In this document: positions 26,993-35,944 of the stretch, piece after piece
Position numbering within the stretch: the stretch's first letter is position 1
How the letters are laid out: the number at the start of each line of letters is the position of its first letter
NCBI GenBank assembly: GCA_963717115.1
Contig: CAVQVO010000017.1
Span: 434,001 to 498,000 of the forward strand
Length of the DNA: 64,000 nt
Direction: 5' to 3'
Source: JBBQUN01 sp963717115
GTDB lineage: Bacteria > Actinomycetota > Acidimicrobiia > Acidimicrobiales > SZUA-35
The notes under the pieces: model-generated
Seen by the model: only the letters and a program-made list of their open reading frames with translations
Databases searched by the model: none
What the model was told of the DNA's origin: nothing
Program-made: the position numbers and the translations under genes

Positions 26993-28362
26993 TGTCGAAC
27001 CTCGTCCAGGGCGGGTACCTGGTCTCGGCCGTGCTCTTCATCCTCGGGCTCAAGGGTCTGGCCCGACCTCGGACCGCCGTCCGAGGCAACCAACTGAGCG
27101 CCCTCGGCATGCTCGTCGCCGTCCTCGTCACGCTCACCAGCGAGTCGATCGTCAGCTACTGGGTGTTGCTGGCCGGGGTGGTCGTCGGCAGCGCGATCGG
27201 AGCGGTGCTCGCCCTGAGGGTGAAGATGACCGGGATGCCCGAACTCGTCGCGCTGTTCAACGGCGTGGGTGGTCTGGCCTCGGCGCTCGTCGTTGCCGCC
27301 TCCTACCTCGAGTCGACCGACCTCGGTCTTCACGACGACGCCTTCATCGGCGCCGTCGGGATCAGCGCGATGATCGGACCGACGACCTTCAGCGGCAGCG
27401 TGCTGGCGTTCGGGAAGCTCCGGGAATCGATCGGCACCGTGCGCTCGAGTGCGCTCCCCGTCGTCAACGCCGTGCTGCTGATCGTGACCCTCGCCGCCGT
27501 GGTCGCGCTGTACCTGCAGCCGGTCTCGTCCGGTTGGCTGATCGTCATCGTCGCCTTGAGCACCATCGCCGGTGTCACCCTGGTCCTCCCGATCGGCGGC
27601 GCCGACATGCCCGTCGTCATCGCCTTCCTGAACTCGCTGTCGGGGCTGGCGGCGGCGTCGACCGGATTCGCCCTCGACAACAGCCTGTTGATCATCGCCG
27701 GCTCCCTGGTCGGTGCCAGCGGGCTCGTGCTCACCCAGGTGATGTGCGTCGCCATGAACCGGACGCTCGCCAACGTGCTGTTCGGATCGATCTCGGCCGA
27801 GCGGACGGTCGATCCCGACGACGTCTACGAGGGCAGGGTCCGGTCGACGTCGGCCGACGACGTGGCGCTCATCCTCGATGTGGCGAGCAGCGTCATCATC
27901 GTTCCCGGCTACGGCCTGGCCGTCGCCCAGGCCCAACATGCCGTGCGCGACCTGGCGCGAGCGCTCGAGAAACGCGGGACCTCGGTCACCTTCGCCATCC
28001 ATCCGGTCGCCGGACGCATGCCCGGGCACATGAACGTGCTGTTGGCCGAGGCCGAGATCGACTACGCCGACCTGATCGAGATGGCCGAGGCCAACCCGGC
28101 GTTCGCCCAGACCGACGTCGCCATCGTGCTGGGCGCGAACGACGTGGTGAATCCGGTGGCCCGCGAGCCCGACAGCGCGATCGCCGGGATGCCGATCCTC
28201 GACGTCGACCAGGCCCGAACGGTCGTGGTGATCAAGCGATCGCTCTCCCCGGGGTTCGCCGGCATCCCCAACCCGCTGTTCGCCAACGACAACGCCCTGA
28301 TGCTGTTCGCCGATGCCAAGAAGGCCGTCACCGACATCACCAAGGCCCTCGACGAGATCTGA
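26992..28362 (+). CDS. pntB: NAD(P) transhydrogenase subunit beta
   Basis: 456 residues. The N-terminal half has eight or nine membrane helices, and the segment MPELVALFNGVGGLASALV is diagnostic. The C-terminal half is the NADP(H)-binding domain III: SVIIVPGYGLAVAQAQHAVR, then FAIHPVAGRMPGHMNVLLAE, then VLGANDVVNPVA and KRSLSPGFAGIPNPLF. With PntAA and PntAB it makes NADPH from NADH using the proton gradient, which can feed the many flavin and P450 enzymes nearby. Confidence 0.96.
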   Translation: MSNLVQGGYLVSAVLFILGLKGLARPRTAVRGNQLSALGMLVAVLVTLTSESIVSYWVLLAGVVVGSAIGAVLALRVKMTGMPELVALFNGVGGLASALVVAASYLESTDLGLHDDAFIGAVGISAMIGPTTFSGSVLAFGKLRESIGTVRSSALPVVNAVLLIVTLAAVVALYLQPVSSGWLIVIVALSTIAGVTLVLPIGGADMPVVIAFLNSLSGLAAASTGFALDNSLLIIAGSLVGASGLVLTQVMCVAMNRTLANVLFGSISAERTVDPDDVYEGRVRSTSADDVALILDVASSVIIVPGYGLAVAQAQHAVRDLARALEKRGTSVTFAIHPVAGRMPGHMNVLLAEAEIDYADLIEMAEANPAFAQTDVAIVLGANDVVNPVAREPDSAIAGMPILDVDQARTVVVIKRSLSPGFAGIPNPLFANDNALMLFADAKKAVTDITKALDEI

Positions 28363-28450
28363 TCCCCGATCGCACGAGGTCGACGCGGCGGGCAATCCGT
28401 CGCCCGATCGGTGCCGAACCCCGGGCATCGACGACCGGAGTGAGCGGGAC

Positions 28451-28723
28451 ATGGAGGATTCATCGGAACACCTGACCGGCGCCTTCGTCCTCGATGCCCT
28501 CGAACCCCACGAGGCCGACGCGTTCTCCCGTCATCTGCAACGATGCCGAGCGTGCCGCAACGAGGTCACCGAGTTCCGCTCGGTCCTCGCCGAGATCGCC
28601 CGCGGAGAGCCCGCATCGCCGCCGCGCTCGTTGCGATACCAGGTCCTGCAGCGCACCGGTCGGACCCGCCAGGTCCGTGGTCGAGGCCGGCTCGGGGTCC
28701 GAGCTCGCGCCGCCCGACGCTGA
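28451..28723 (+). CDS. Small protein with an anti-sigma zinc-finger-like domain
   Basis: 90 residues. LTGAFVLDALEPHEADAFSR followed by HLQRCRACRNEV matches the N-terminal ZAS/RskA-like module of anti-sigma factors, including the H-x3-C-x2-C metal site. The usual membrane helix and outer domain are absent; the last 25 residues are Arg-rich and low in complexity. No sigma factor gene is adjacent. Either it is a soluble short regulator or the 3' part has been lost to a frame change. Confidence 0.55.
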   Translation: MEDSSEHLTGAFVLDALEPHEADAFSRHLQRCRACRNEVTEFRSVLAEIARGEPASPPRSLRYQVLQRTGRTRQVRGRGRLGVRARAARR

Positions 28724-28887
28724 CCGTTCGGAGGCCCGGCGAGGATCGACTGCGGCGAGGCAGCCGCCGTCACCCATGACGCCGATTCGGGAAGGGGGAT
28801 GATCCCGATTCACGGCTGCCGTCGGAAGCGGATCGTCATCGACATCAGCACGACCCGAGACCGGGTCCCGATCCAAGGAGCAGTCCC

Positions 28888-29232
28888 ATGTCCATCTCCC
28901 GCAAGACCCTGACCCGAGTGGCGATCACCGTCACACCGGCAATCGTCCTCCTGGGCCTGGCCGCCGGCCCCGCTGCTGCGGCAAAGCCCCGCCAGGGCTC
29001 GACCCCGGCGAGCTGTGACGTCGTCGATTCCGTCACGGGCGCCGTCACGCAGGTGCCGGAAGGAACCCGAGTCGGACTCTTCTACTGCGGTTCCGATGGC
29101 GACTGGCATTTCGGAACCGTCATCCTCGACCACTCGAAGCTGACGGCCTCCCCGACCACCCCCACCCCGACCACCCCCACCCCGACGAAGTCGGCCACCA
29201 GCCGTCGCACCACGGGTGTCGCCGTCCGCTGA
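28888..29232 (+). CDS. Small secreted protein with Thr-Pro repeats
   Basis: 114 residues, preceded by AAGGAG. The signal peptide ends at PAAAA near residue 33. A short mature domain with two Cys (probably a disulfide) follows, with a PTTP/TPTP repeat tail (about residues 91-102) that could be a wall-spanning or glycosylated stalk. No family was recognised. A strong hairpin follows the stop. Confidence 0.65.
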   Translation: MSISRKTLTRVAITVTPAIVLLGLAAGPAAAAKPRQGSTPASCDVVDSVTGAVTQVPEGTRVGLFYCGSDGDWHFGTVILDHSKLTASPTTPTPTTPTPTKSATSRRTTGVAVR

Positions 29233-29237
29233 TCGGT

Positions 29238-29265
29238 GATGCGCCGTCCGGTCGGACGGCGCATC
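29238..29265 (+). terminator. Strong terminator hairpin
   Basis: GATGCGCCGTCC (29238-29249) pairs perfectly with GGACGGCGCATC (29254-29265) around a 4-base loop, 5 bases after the stop of the secreted protein gene. Only two T residues follow, so it is intrinsic-like rather than canonical. Confidence 0.65.
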
Positions 29266-29359
29266 TTCGGACCACCGGGCGAGCTTGCCCGCCGATCGGC
29301 GAACCCCTAGGTTGTGCGGGTCGAGCTGGCACAAGATGCCGGCCGAGAGGGGACCCGCC

Positions 29360-30004
29360 ATGGATGACGCACCGATCGCGAACCTGCTGCAGGATTCGCT
29401 GTATCGACGGATGCGAACGATGCACTCGCTGTACTACCAGGCCGTCGGCACGATGGAACTCGATCACGTCAACCACTTCGAACGCGAAGGTGTCGTCCCC
29501 ATCGCGTTCTCGCTCTTCCACTACACGAACATGCAGGACGGCACCTTCATGGCCATCACGGGCGAGCTGCCGATCTGGAACGCCGAGTGGCAGGCCCGGG
29601 TCCGCATGGCCGTCGACGACCATGGCAAGGAGCGAACCGTCGACGAGATGGTGCACCAGCGCATCGGCGACTACGAGGCGTTCAAGGACTACCAGCGCAC
29701 GGTGTTCTCCCGAACCGAGCAACACCTGGCCTCGATGGACCCGGCCGACTTCGCCCGCGTGATCATCGCGCCGCCCTACCCACCTCAGGTGGCGAGCACG
29801 TACAGCGCGATGTGCGCCGGCCCGCAGGGGATCACCGTGCTCGACGCCTTCGAGTGCTGGCACTATCAGCACGGCCTGCGCCACATGGGCGAGATCGAGA
29901 TGGCCCGCGGGCTCGTCGGGCTCGGGCGGGATGACCTCATGATCGGCTCGACTCGGCAGACCCCCGACTCGACCTCGCCGATCCTCACGAACGGATTCGC
30001 ATGA
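29360..30004 (+). CDS. DinB-superfamily protein
   Basis: 214 residues from ATG 29360, which has a GAGAGGGG ribosome-binding site. The N-terminal helix with VVPIAFSLFHYTNMQDGTF and the C-terminal HYQHGLRHMGEIEMARGLVG resemble the first and last helices of the DinB/YfiT four-helix bundle, where His residues bind a metal. Many actinobacterial members use mycothiol or other thiols, but the substrate here is unknown. The stop overlaps the next start as ATGA. Confidence 0.6.
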   Translation: MDDAPIANLLQDSLYRRMRTMHSLYYQAVGTMELDHVNHFEREGVVPIAFSLFHYTNMQDGTFMAITGELPIWNAEWQARVRMAVDDHGKERTVDEMVHQRIGDYEAFKDYQRTVFSRTEQHLASMDPADFARVIIAPPYPPQVASTYSAMCAGPQGITVLDAFECWHYQHGLRHMGEIEMARGLVGLGRDDLMIGSTRQTPDSTSPILTNGFA

Positions 30005-30515
30005 CGACACCTGGCATCGACGAGATTCCCGTCGCCTACACACCCGACCGGCGGCTGGACCGAATGGCCGGCGCCGACCCTGGTCGGATGTTCGGAACCG
30101 ATCCCCGACGCCGCCCCGGACCTCGACGGTTGGTGGCAGACCATCGAGGTGACCGTCGATGGCGCCACCGACCCCGATCACCGCGCGCTCGGGCACGTGT
30201 CACGGATCGAGCAGGCGGGCAACCGCCTGATCGTCACCGGAGGCGGCGTCGTCCACGACATGCGCTGCGACGGCACACTCGACAATGGGGTCCACGACGT
30301 CGCCGAGTTCGACAAGGTCACTGCGATCCACGTCGTGGCGACCTACGAGGATGGTGTCCACGTGCTCCGGCCCCAGGGGATGCCGATCGAGGTTCGTCGG
30401 TGGCGCGACGGCGATCACCTGCTCTGGCAGTACGTGGGGTTCACCGCTCGGATGCGCGTACCTCGCGGCGTCCGGGGTGGATCCCGACGAGGTGATGGCC
30501 TCGATCGAGGGATGA
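30001..30515 (+). CDS. Conserved hypothetical protein (two +1 frame changes)
   Basis: The joined product is about 170 residues. It starts MTTPGIDEIPVAYTPD; after a frame change near 30050 it continues GGWTEWPAPTLVGCSEPIPD and then VTVDGATDPDHRALGHVSRI. After a second change near 30460 it ends LGCAYLAASGVDPDEVMASI. The fold looks beta-rich (RLIVTGGGVVHDM, HVVATYEDGVHVLRP), but I recognise no family. Overlap with the DinB-like gene (ATGA) indicates a two-gene unit of related function. Confidence 0.6.
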
Positions 30516-30552
30516 CCCGTCCCGTCGCGGCGTTCCGGCCCGGGGCCGGTGC

Positions 30553-31707
30553 TCAGCGAACGTAGGCGGGGAGCGTCAGCCCCTCGAGGAAGCTGGCCAG
30601 GGATTCCGGAGACGATTCGATTCGCCAATCGCTCTCCTTGTCGGCCTCGAACCACACGAAGCCGACCACGTCGCGTCGCTCGGCAACGGCCCGCAGGAAC
30701 CCCTCGATCCACGCCGCCTTGAATCCGCCTTCGTCGGAGGCCCCGGTCTCGGAGATGAAGATCGGCTTGTCGGTGATCGTACGGATCTCGTCGATGCTCG
30801 CACCGAACACCGATTCGAACGTGCCGACCTCGGTGGGCGTCCGGCCGAAATGGCCCCAGTAGCCGACGAGACCGACCAGATCGACGTAGTCGTCGCCGGG
30901 ATACACCCCGGCCATGGGCCAGCTCCCGAAGGGGTTGATGTTCGGACTCCAGACCCAGATGACGTTGTCGGCGCCGGCCGCTTCGAAGCGATCGTGGAGG
31001 TGACGCCAGGTGGCAACGTACTCGCCGGTTGTGTTGCCGTTGCGGGACTCGGCCCACGGGTACCAGTCGCCGTTGGCCTCGTGTGCGAAACGCAGCATCA
31101 CCGGTTGCCGGGTCTCGGCGAGGCCGACCGCCCACTGGTCGATGTACTCGTCGTACTCGCCGGCCAGGATTCGGGCGAGGGCATAGTCGGGCTGGTTCCA
31201 GATGTCGGGTCGATAGTCCCAGGGTTCCCAGGCAATGGAGGGAAGGGCCCCCCGATCGACGATCCGCGGCACCAGCCCCGGGTCATAGCCGTCGAGTTCC
31301 CAGCCGATGGAGACCTGGATGACGTCGGGACCTCGGCCGATGGACCGCTCGAAGGCGTCCAGCTCCTCCTCGGATCCCCGACCGGTCATGACGCCCACGA
31401 AGTCGACGTCGCCGCTCCCGATCCGCTCGATCACCCGATCCGTCACCGACGCCTCGGGATCGGCATCAGCAGGGTCGGATCCGTCGGCCGCCGCTTGATC
31501 GGTGCCGAGGTCGCCGGCATCGGGGGTCGGATCCGTGGGTGCGGTGTCGACGGGCTGGGTCACCGCCGGAATGGTGAGGATCGGCGGCTCGGCGATCGGG
31601 GGTGTGCCCTCGGCGGGTCCGTAGACGAGACGCGCCCCACCGAACACGGCCAGGAGCCCGAACACGACGACGCCGCCGGCTCTGAGATGGTCCTTGTGGA
31701 TGGCCAC
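30553..31707 (-). CDS. Membrane-anchored or secreted GH26-like glycoside hydrolase
   Basis: 384 residues from GTG 31707. A hydrophobic segment (about residues 9-27) is followed by a Pro/Thr/Asp-rich linker to about residue 85 and a TIM-barrel catalytic domain. RFAHEANGDWYPW carries the acid/base Glu in the GH26 mannanase-like motif, and IFISETGAS fits the nucleophile Glu. It probably cleaves a beta-linked polysaccharide outside the membrane. It is divergent from a cellulose-synthase-like glycosyltransferase; such hydrolases often trim the polymer made by the neighbouring synthase. Confidence 0.78.
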   Translation of the reverse strand: MAIHKDHLRAGGVVVFGLLAVFGGARLVYGPAEGTPPIAEPPILTIPAVTQPVDTAPTDPTPDAGDLGTDQAAADGSDPADADPEASVTDRVIERIGSGDVDFVGVMTGRGSEEELDAFERSIGRGPDVIQVSIGWELDGYDPGLVPRIVDRGALPSIAWEPWDYRPDIWNQPDYALARILAGEYDEYIDQWAVGLAETRQPVMLRFAHEANGDWYPWAESRNGNTTGEYVATWRHLHDRFEAAGADNVIWVWSPNINPFGSWPMAGVYPGDDYVDLVGLVGYWGHFGRTPTEVGTFESVFGASIDEIRTITDKPIFISETGASDEGGFKAAWIEGFLRAVAERRDVVGFVWFEADKESDWRIESSPESLASFLEGLTLPAYVR

Positions 31708-31772
31708 GAATCGATCCTTCGCCCGCAGCTCTCCGCGGGACGTGCTCCCATCGGCGGCACCGCTCGGTCGAT

Positions 31773-31810
31773 GAGCCGCCCCGGTCCGGCGAGGTCGGCC
31801 GGGGCGGCTC
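31773..31810. promoter_or_regulatory. Long inverted repeat between the GH26-like and glycosyltransferase genes
   Basis: GAGCCGCCCCGG (31773-31784) and CCGGGGCGGCTC (31799-31810) are perfect 12-bp arms with a 14-base centre. In a divergent promoter gap this is more likely an operator or leader hairpin than a terminator. Confidence 0.45.
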
Positions 31811-31870
31811 GACGGCTCGCTGCGTCGGCCAGAGGCTAAGAAAGCTCCCCGATCTGCCGTTGAGGACCAG

Positions 31871-33769
31871 GTGAGCAGTTCCACCCTGCTCGGAGCGCCG
31901 CGTCGGACGTTGATCGCCGCAGCGAGCCTGGCCACCTTCGGATATCTGGTCTGGCGTCTGCTGACGCTGTCGTTCGACGCGCCCGTGCCGGTCTTCTTCG
32001 TCGGCCTCGAGTTGCATGCCGGCTTGAGCTTCTTCCTGTTCGCCTTCTCGGTGTGGGACACCGAGGCCTCGACCTGGCCCGGCCTGCGCCGGTCGAGCCC
32101 CCATCGGGTCGCCGTCTGCATCACGACCTACAACGAGGACGAACACGTCCTGCTCCCGACGGTGGCCGCCGCCGTCGCCCTCGAGCCACGACACGAGACC
32201 TGGGTGCTCGACGACGGCGACCGTCCCTGGGTCCGGGCGATGGCCGAACAGGTGGGAGCGCACTACCTGACCCGGCCGGACCGTTCCCATGCCAAGGCCG
32301 GGAACCTCAACCATGCGTTCGGGCTGATCGACGCCGATCTCCTCGCGATGCTCGACGCCGATCACATCCCGACCCGGCACTTCCTGACGCACACGCTCGG
32401 CTACTTCGACGACCCGGCGGTGGCGCTGGTCCAGACGCCGCAGGACTTCTACAACACCGAGTCCTTCGAGCACGTCGGCGACTACGCCGAGGAGGCCCTG
32501 TTCTACCGGGTGATCCAGCCGGGCAAGAACCGCTGGCAGTCGGCGTTCTGGTGCGGCACGTCCGCGGTGGTGCGGGCCGAGGCCCTTCGTTCGGTCGGTG
32601 GCGTGGCGACCGAATCGGTCACCGAGGATCTCCTGACGACGATCAAGCTCCACGAGCGTGGGTGGCGCACGGTCTTCCACGACGAGGTCCTGGCCCGGGG
32701 GCTCGCTCCGGCGTCGTACAAGGAGTTCCTGGTACAGCGGATGCGCTGGGCAACGGGGGCCATGCAGATCCTCCGGAGCCGACACAACCCCTGGCTCGCC
32801 CGTCGTCTCACCCTGGCCCAGCGGCTGTCGTTCACGGCTTCCCTCACCGGATGGTTCGAAGGACTTCGCTCCATCGGCTACCTGCTGCTGGCCTCTGCGG
32901 TCGTCCTGACCGGAGCGACGCCGGTCGGCGTCCCGCTGGGGTGGTTCCTGGTGGCGAACCTGGGGGTGCTGGTGCTGACCGCAACGGCACAGGTCCGGGC
33001 CGGGCAGGGACGGCACCAGCTCCTACCGGCCCTGCTGTTCGAGTTCCTCCGGATCCCGGTGAGCGTCCATGCACTCGGTCGCCTGTTGGTCGGCGGCCGC
33101 GCCCGCTTCCAGGTCACGCCCAAGGGGCGGGCCGGTGACGAGCGACGGACGCCCCCGGTGCCCGGTGTCCTGATCGGCCTCGCGTCCATCGCCGCGGCCG
33201 GTGTCGTCGTGTACCTGTCGGGTCTGCTCGGGCTGACGGCCGCTCCCCGTGGGCGCCAGGTCGATGTCGCCGCCCTGGTCCTCGTCGGGCATCTGATCGT
33301 GATCGGTGCCGCTGCCCGCCGCATCCGGCGCCAGGACTTCGGCGACGAACGGCGCCGGGCCCGTCGATTCCGACGCGACCTGCGGTTCGTCGTTGGATCG
33401 ACCGAGGGTCGGTTGTTGCATCCCTCGACCACGGGTGCCCACATCGCCGGGCGTATCAGGACGGGCCGACATCAGCTGTCGTTGTTCACCAAGGAGGGGC
33501 CGGTCGACTTCCGGTGTTGGGTCACGCCCGATCACGACGGCGAGTCGACCGTGGAGTTCGTGCCCGGTCAGTACCGACAGCAGGCCGTCCTGGCCCGCTC
33601 GCTGTACGGCGAGGTCCAGGACATGCCGATCCTCCACCACCAGGGTGTCCCCGATCCCTACCACCAGCGCCGAGCGGTGGCGCCTGCCCGACGCGACGAC
33701 GACCCGCCCCCGACCGCAGTGCCGACGATCGTCGCGGAAGCGGAAGACGTGAACGCTCGAGCGGAGTGA
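31871..33769 (+). CDS. Cellulose-synthase-like family 2 glycosyltransferase with PilZ-like C-terminus
   Basis: 632 residues from GTG 31871. Two N-terminal membrane helices precede a GT2 domain with all processive-synthase motifs: VLDDGD (about residue 112), LDAD (about 160), TED (about 250) and Q-x2-R-W in QRMRW (about 288). Four or more membrane helices follow. Residues about 494-580 resemble a PilZ domain: an Arg cluster RRFRR and PSTTG (usual D/N-x-S-x2-G, with His for D/N). It likely polymerises and exports a beta-glucan or related polymer under cyclic-di-GMP control. Confidence 0.85.
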   Translation: MSSSTLLGAPRRTLIAAASLATFGYLVWRLLTLSFDAPVPVFFVGLELHAGLSFFLFAFSVWDTEASTWPGLRRSSPHRVAVCITTYNEDEHVLLPTVAAAVALEPRHETWVLDDGDRPWVRAMAEQVGAHYLTRPDRSHAKAGNLNHAFGLIDADLLAMLDADHIPTRHFLTHTLGYFDDPAVALVQTPQDFYNTESFEHVGDYAEEALFYRVIQPGKNRWQSAFWCGTSAVVRAEALRSVGGVATESVTEDLLTTIKLHERGWRTVFHDEVLARGLAPASYKEFLVQRMRWATGAMQILRSRHNPWLARRLTLAQRLSFTASLTGWFEGLRSIGYLLLASAVVLTGATPVGVPLGWFLVANLGVLVLTATAQVRAGQGRHQLLPALLFEFLRIPVSVHALGRLLVGGRARFQVTPKGRAGDERRTPPVPGVLIGLASIAAAGVVVYLSGLLGLTAAPRGRQVDVAALVLVGHLIVIGAAARRIRRQDFGDERRRARRFRRDLRFVVGSTEGRLLHPSTTGAHIAGRIRTGRHQLSLFTKEGPVDFRCWVTPDHDGESTVEFVPGQYRQQAVLARSLYGEVQDMPILHHQGVPDPYHQRRAVAPARRDDDPPPTAVPTIVAEAEDVNARAE

Positions 33770-33807
33770 GGCCGAGCGTCGGCGTCGGCCACGGACACCT
33801 GCCGCGT

Positions 33808-34185
33808 TCAGAGCTTGGACCAACGTCGACGGACCGCGTCGACCGCAGCCTCGACATCGACTCCGAGCTGGCGAGCGGCGATGACGTAGGCATCGGCGGA
33901 CTCGGCCAGCGCGACGTCGGGCGAACCGGTGTCGAACGTGATTCCCGCGGGGTCGAGCACGAAGCTGCCCCGGTGGCCCCGGGTCTCGAGCACCCGGTGT
34001 TCCTCGAGCAGGGAATAGGCCTTGGCGACCGTGCCCTTGGCCAGGTGCAGATCGTTGGCGAGCTGGCGGATCGTCGGCATCCGGGTCCCCGGCTCGAGCG
34101 TGCCGGCCATGACCATGCGGACGACCTGCTCGCGGATCTGCTCGTAGACCGGCAGGGCCAGACCGGCGTCGATCCGCAACATCAT
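33808..34185 (-). CDS. GntR family regulator (YtrA-like, short effector part)
   Basis: 125 residues. LPVYEQIREQVVRMVMAGTL and TIRQLANDLHLAKGTVAKAY form the GntR winged helix; only a short helical tail follows, as in the YtrA subfamily. YtrA-type regulators commonly repress an operon of membrane proteins that includes their own gene. Here it is the last gene of a three-gene operon, its ATG overlapping the upstream stop. A perfect inverted repeat in the operon promoter (35843-35856) is a candidate operator. Confidence 0.88.
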   Translation of the reverse strand: MMLRIDAGLALPVYEQIREQVVRMVMAGTLEPGTRMPTIRQLANDLHLAKGTVAKAYSLLEEHRVLETRGHRGSFVLDPAGITFDTGSPDVALAESADAYVIAARQLGVDVEAAVDAVRRRWSKL

Positions 34186-35072
34186 GCTCGGACGGCCGAC
34201 GTCAGGTTGGTGCGATTCTGGCGGCTCGACACGTACCACGCCCATGCCGACGCCCAGAGGACGAAGGCGCCGACCGCCACGCCGGTGCCCGAGCCGAGCT
34301 CGCCCAAGGCCCGGGCAAGGAGTGCCACGCCCAGGGCGATGGCGGGCCGGGTGAAGCCCTGCGTCGCCGCCAGCCGTCGCAGGAGGTCGTCGGCTGCTCG
34401 CAGCTCGGGGGGGAGGGCCGGCCGATGGCGCAACACCACCCGTCGTTGGAGTCCGGCTGTGGCGCCCATCGCCACCAGCGCCGTGAGGCTGCAGGCCAGT
34501 GCCAGGGGCCGCCCATCGGCCGAGGAGCGGATCGACACCACGGTGAGGATCCCGGCGAGGACTGCGACCAGGATCAACGCCACCGAGTCGATTCGCGACA
34601 CGTAGTCGGAGGTCCGTCTCGCCACCAGCTCCGCGCTTCGGTGCGATCGGGAGTGGGATCGAACCGAATGGACCTCGGCGAGCCCGCCCCCGACGGCGAC
34701 GCCGCCGAGCAACCAGACGAGCAGGGTGAGCAGGTTCCCGTCCAGGAATCCGACCCCGAGGACGAAGCCGACGGTTCCGCCGACGAACCGGAAGTACTTC
34801 GAGCGCCGCAACCACCGGGCCAGGAGTTCCCTCGACGGACGATCAGACACCAGGACGGCGGCACGTGACTCGGCCTCGGGATCGTGGCCGGCCAGGTTCA
34901 GACCCAGGATCACCAGGAACGCCGCCAGACCGAGGGCGACGACCACGATCAGCCAGAGTGGTCCGCCGCCCCCGTCGGCGGAGACGGCAACGAGCGGGAT
35001 CATGATCGCCACGAATCCGAAGAGGAAGAGCGGCCAACGCCGGCTGACGAGGACGTCGAGGAGGCGCCTCAT
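34182..35072 (-). CDS. Multi-pass membrane protein of unknown function
   Basis: 296 residues with about eight hydrophobic helices in pairs (near residues 14-31, 38-59, 94-110, 112-129, 165-182, 188-205, 243-258, 262-282). There is a soluble basic segment between the second and third pairs. No family was recognised. It overlaps both neighbours in the operon (ATGA at each end), so it is co-translated with the anchored protein upstream and the GntR regulator downstream. Confidence 0.7.
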   Translation of the reverse strand: MRRLLDVLVSRRWPLFLFGFVAIMIPLVAVSADGGGGPLWLIVVVALGLAAFLVILGLNLAGHDPEAESRAAVLVSDRPSRELLARWLRRSKYFRFVGGTVGFVLGVGFLDGNLLTLLVWLLGGVAVGGGLAEVHSVRSHSRSHRSAELVARRTSDYVSRIDSVALILVAVLAGILTVVSIRSSADGRPLALACSLTALVAMGATAGLQRRVVLRHRPALPPELRAADDLLRRLAATQGFTRPAIALGVALLARALGELGSGTGVAVGAFVLWASAWAWYVSSRQNRTNLTSAVRA

Positions 35073-35788
35073 CGTGTCACCTCGCAGGCCACGTCGAGCG
35101 GGTGTCCTCCGGTGACGAGCTCGTCACCGACCAGGATCGAGCTCGGTTGACCCTGCTCGCCGATCGGGTCCTGGTCGAGTCGGAGCCAACGCGACAGCGG
35201 CGGGAACGATCCGGCGCCGAAGTCGAGCCGTGCGTCGGCCACCCCCCAGGTCGCGTCCGCTCCGGACCAACGGTCTTCCTCGGGTGGGGTCGAACAGTCG
35301 AGTGGGTCGAACCAGAGCGCCAGGAACGCCGTCGCCCCTGCGGGGATCGTCACCGGCAGGGCCGATGCCGAGTCGAGCTCCGAGCCGTCGACCGGGGTGG
35401 CGATCGCCGTACCGGTGTCGTCACCGTCGCCCCTCGTCTCCGGGGCCGGCTCGACGAGGACCCGAACCTCGACGAGTGCGGCGCCGGGGGCATCGAGGGT
35501 GACGTCGGTGATCCGGATCGCCCGTTGGCTGTTGTTCGGCAGCATCACTCGGGCCACGGTCATACCCCGTTCTGCATCGATCTCGAGGATCTGGCCGGAG
35601 CTGTAGCTGGTGCCGGCGGTCGGCCGGGGCCACAGGTACCCGCCGGCGTTGAGGTAGGTCAAACCGGCGGCGAGCAGGACCAGTCCCGTGCCGACGGCCA
35701 GCTTGCGTCCGGCCGGCATCGGGGGCGGGATCAGCTGGTCCAGCTGATCGCCGAGTTCGTCGGGGAATTCGGTGAGGGTGACGGACAT
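35069..35788 (-). CDS. Membrane-anchored protein of unknown function
   Basis: 239 residues from ATG 35788. There is one membrane helix near residues 38-60 and an outside domain rich in beta strands (TVARVMLPNNSQRAIRITDV). No catalytic motif is seen. It is the first gene of the GntR operon. I preferred this ATG over one 30 bases upstream because it has a GGAG sequence at the right distance. Confidence 0.65.
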   Translation of the reverse strand: MSVTLTEFPDELGDQLDQLIPPPMPAGRKLAVGTGLVLLAAGLTYLNAGGYLWPRPTAGTSYSSGQILEIDAERGMTVARVMLPNNSQRAIRITDVTLDAPGAALVEVRVLVEPAPETRGDGDDTGTAIATPVDGSELDSASALPVTIPAGATAFLALWFDPLDCSTPPEEDRWSGADATWGVADARLDFGAGSFPPLSRWLRLDQDPIGEQGQPSSILVGDELVTGGHPLDVACEVTR

Positions 35789-35835
35789 CGTCGGAGCGGC
35801 TCCTGTGCGCCTCGCCACTCGAGGCTTGTCCCATG

Positions 35836-35864
35836 ACTATGAGACAAACTCTTGTCACAGTCAA
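35836..35864 (-). promoter_or_regulatory. Promoter of the GntR operon
   Basis: On the minus strand TTGACT (35864-35859), a 17-base spacer and CATAGT (35841-35836). The start codon is 48 bases further on. The spacer holds the inverted repeat GACAA-N4-TTGTC. Confidence 0.6.
35843..35856. promoter_or_regulatory. Candidate GntR operator
   Basis: GACAAACTCTTGTC: perfect 5-bp arms with a 4-base centre, between the -35 and -10 boxes. Related half sites (CTTGT at 35825, and CTTGTCAC facing GTGATACAAG at 35851-35874) flank it. Confidence 0.55.
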
Positions 35865-35931
35865 GTGATACAAGCAGCCGGGTTCCGGAACTTTCTCTCA
35901 CTCCGAACTGAGTCAATCAGCTCTGAGCGAA

Positions 35932-35937
35932 TAGAGT
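35932..35937 (+). promoter_or_regulatory. Possible leaderless promoter -10 box of the ars operon
   Basis: TAGAGT ends 7 bases before ATG 35945. No convincing -35 box or ArsR dyad is visible. Confidence 0.3.
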
Positions 35938-35944
35938 GGTCGGC

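Noticed and set aside
28981..29010. GCAAAGCC followed by a GG-rich stretch, resembling a GEMM riboswitch core
   Set aside because: It lies inside the signal-peptide-to-mature junction of a coding sequence, and the other conserved segments are missing.
35905..35930. Possible ArsR operator dyad (GAGTCAATCAGCTC) before the ars operon
   Set aside because: Only 8 of 14 positions are symmetric and no second copy is present; not enough to call.
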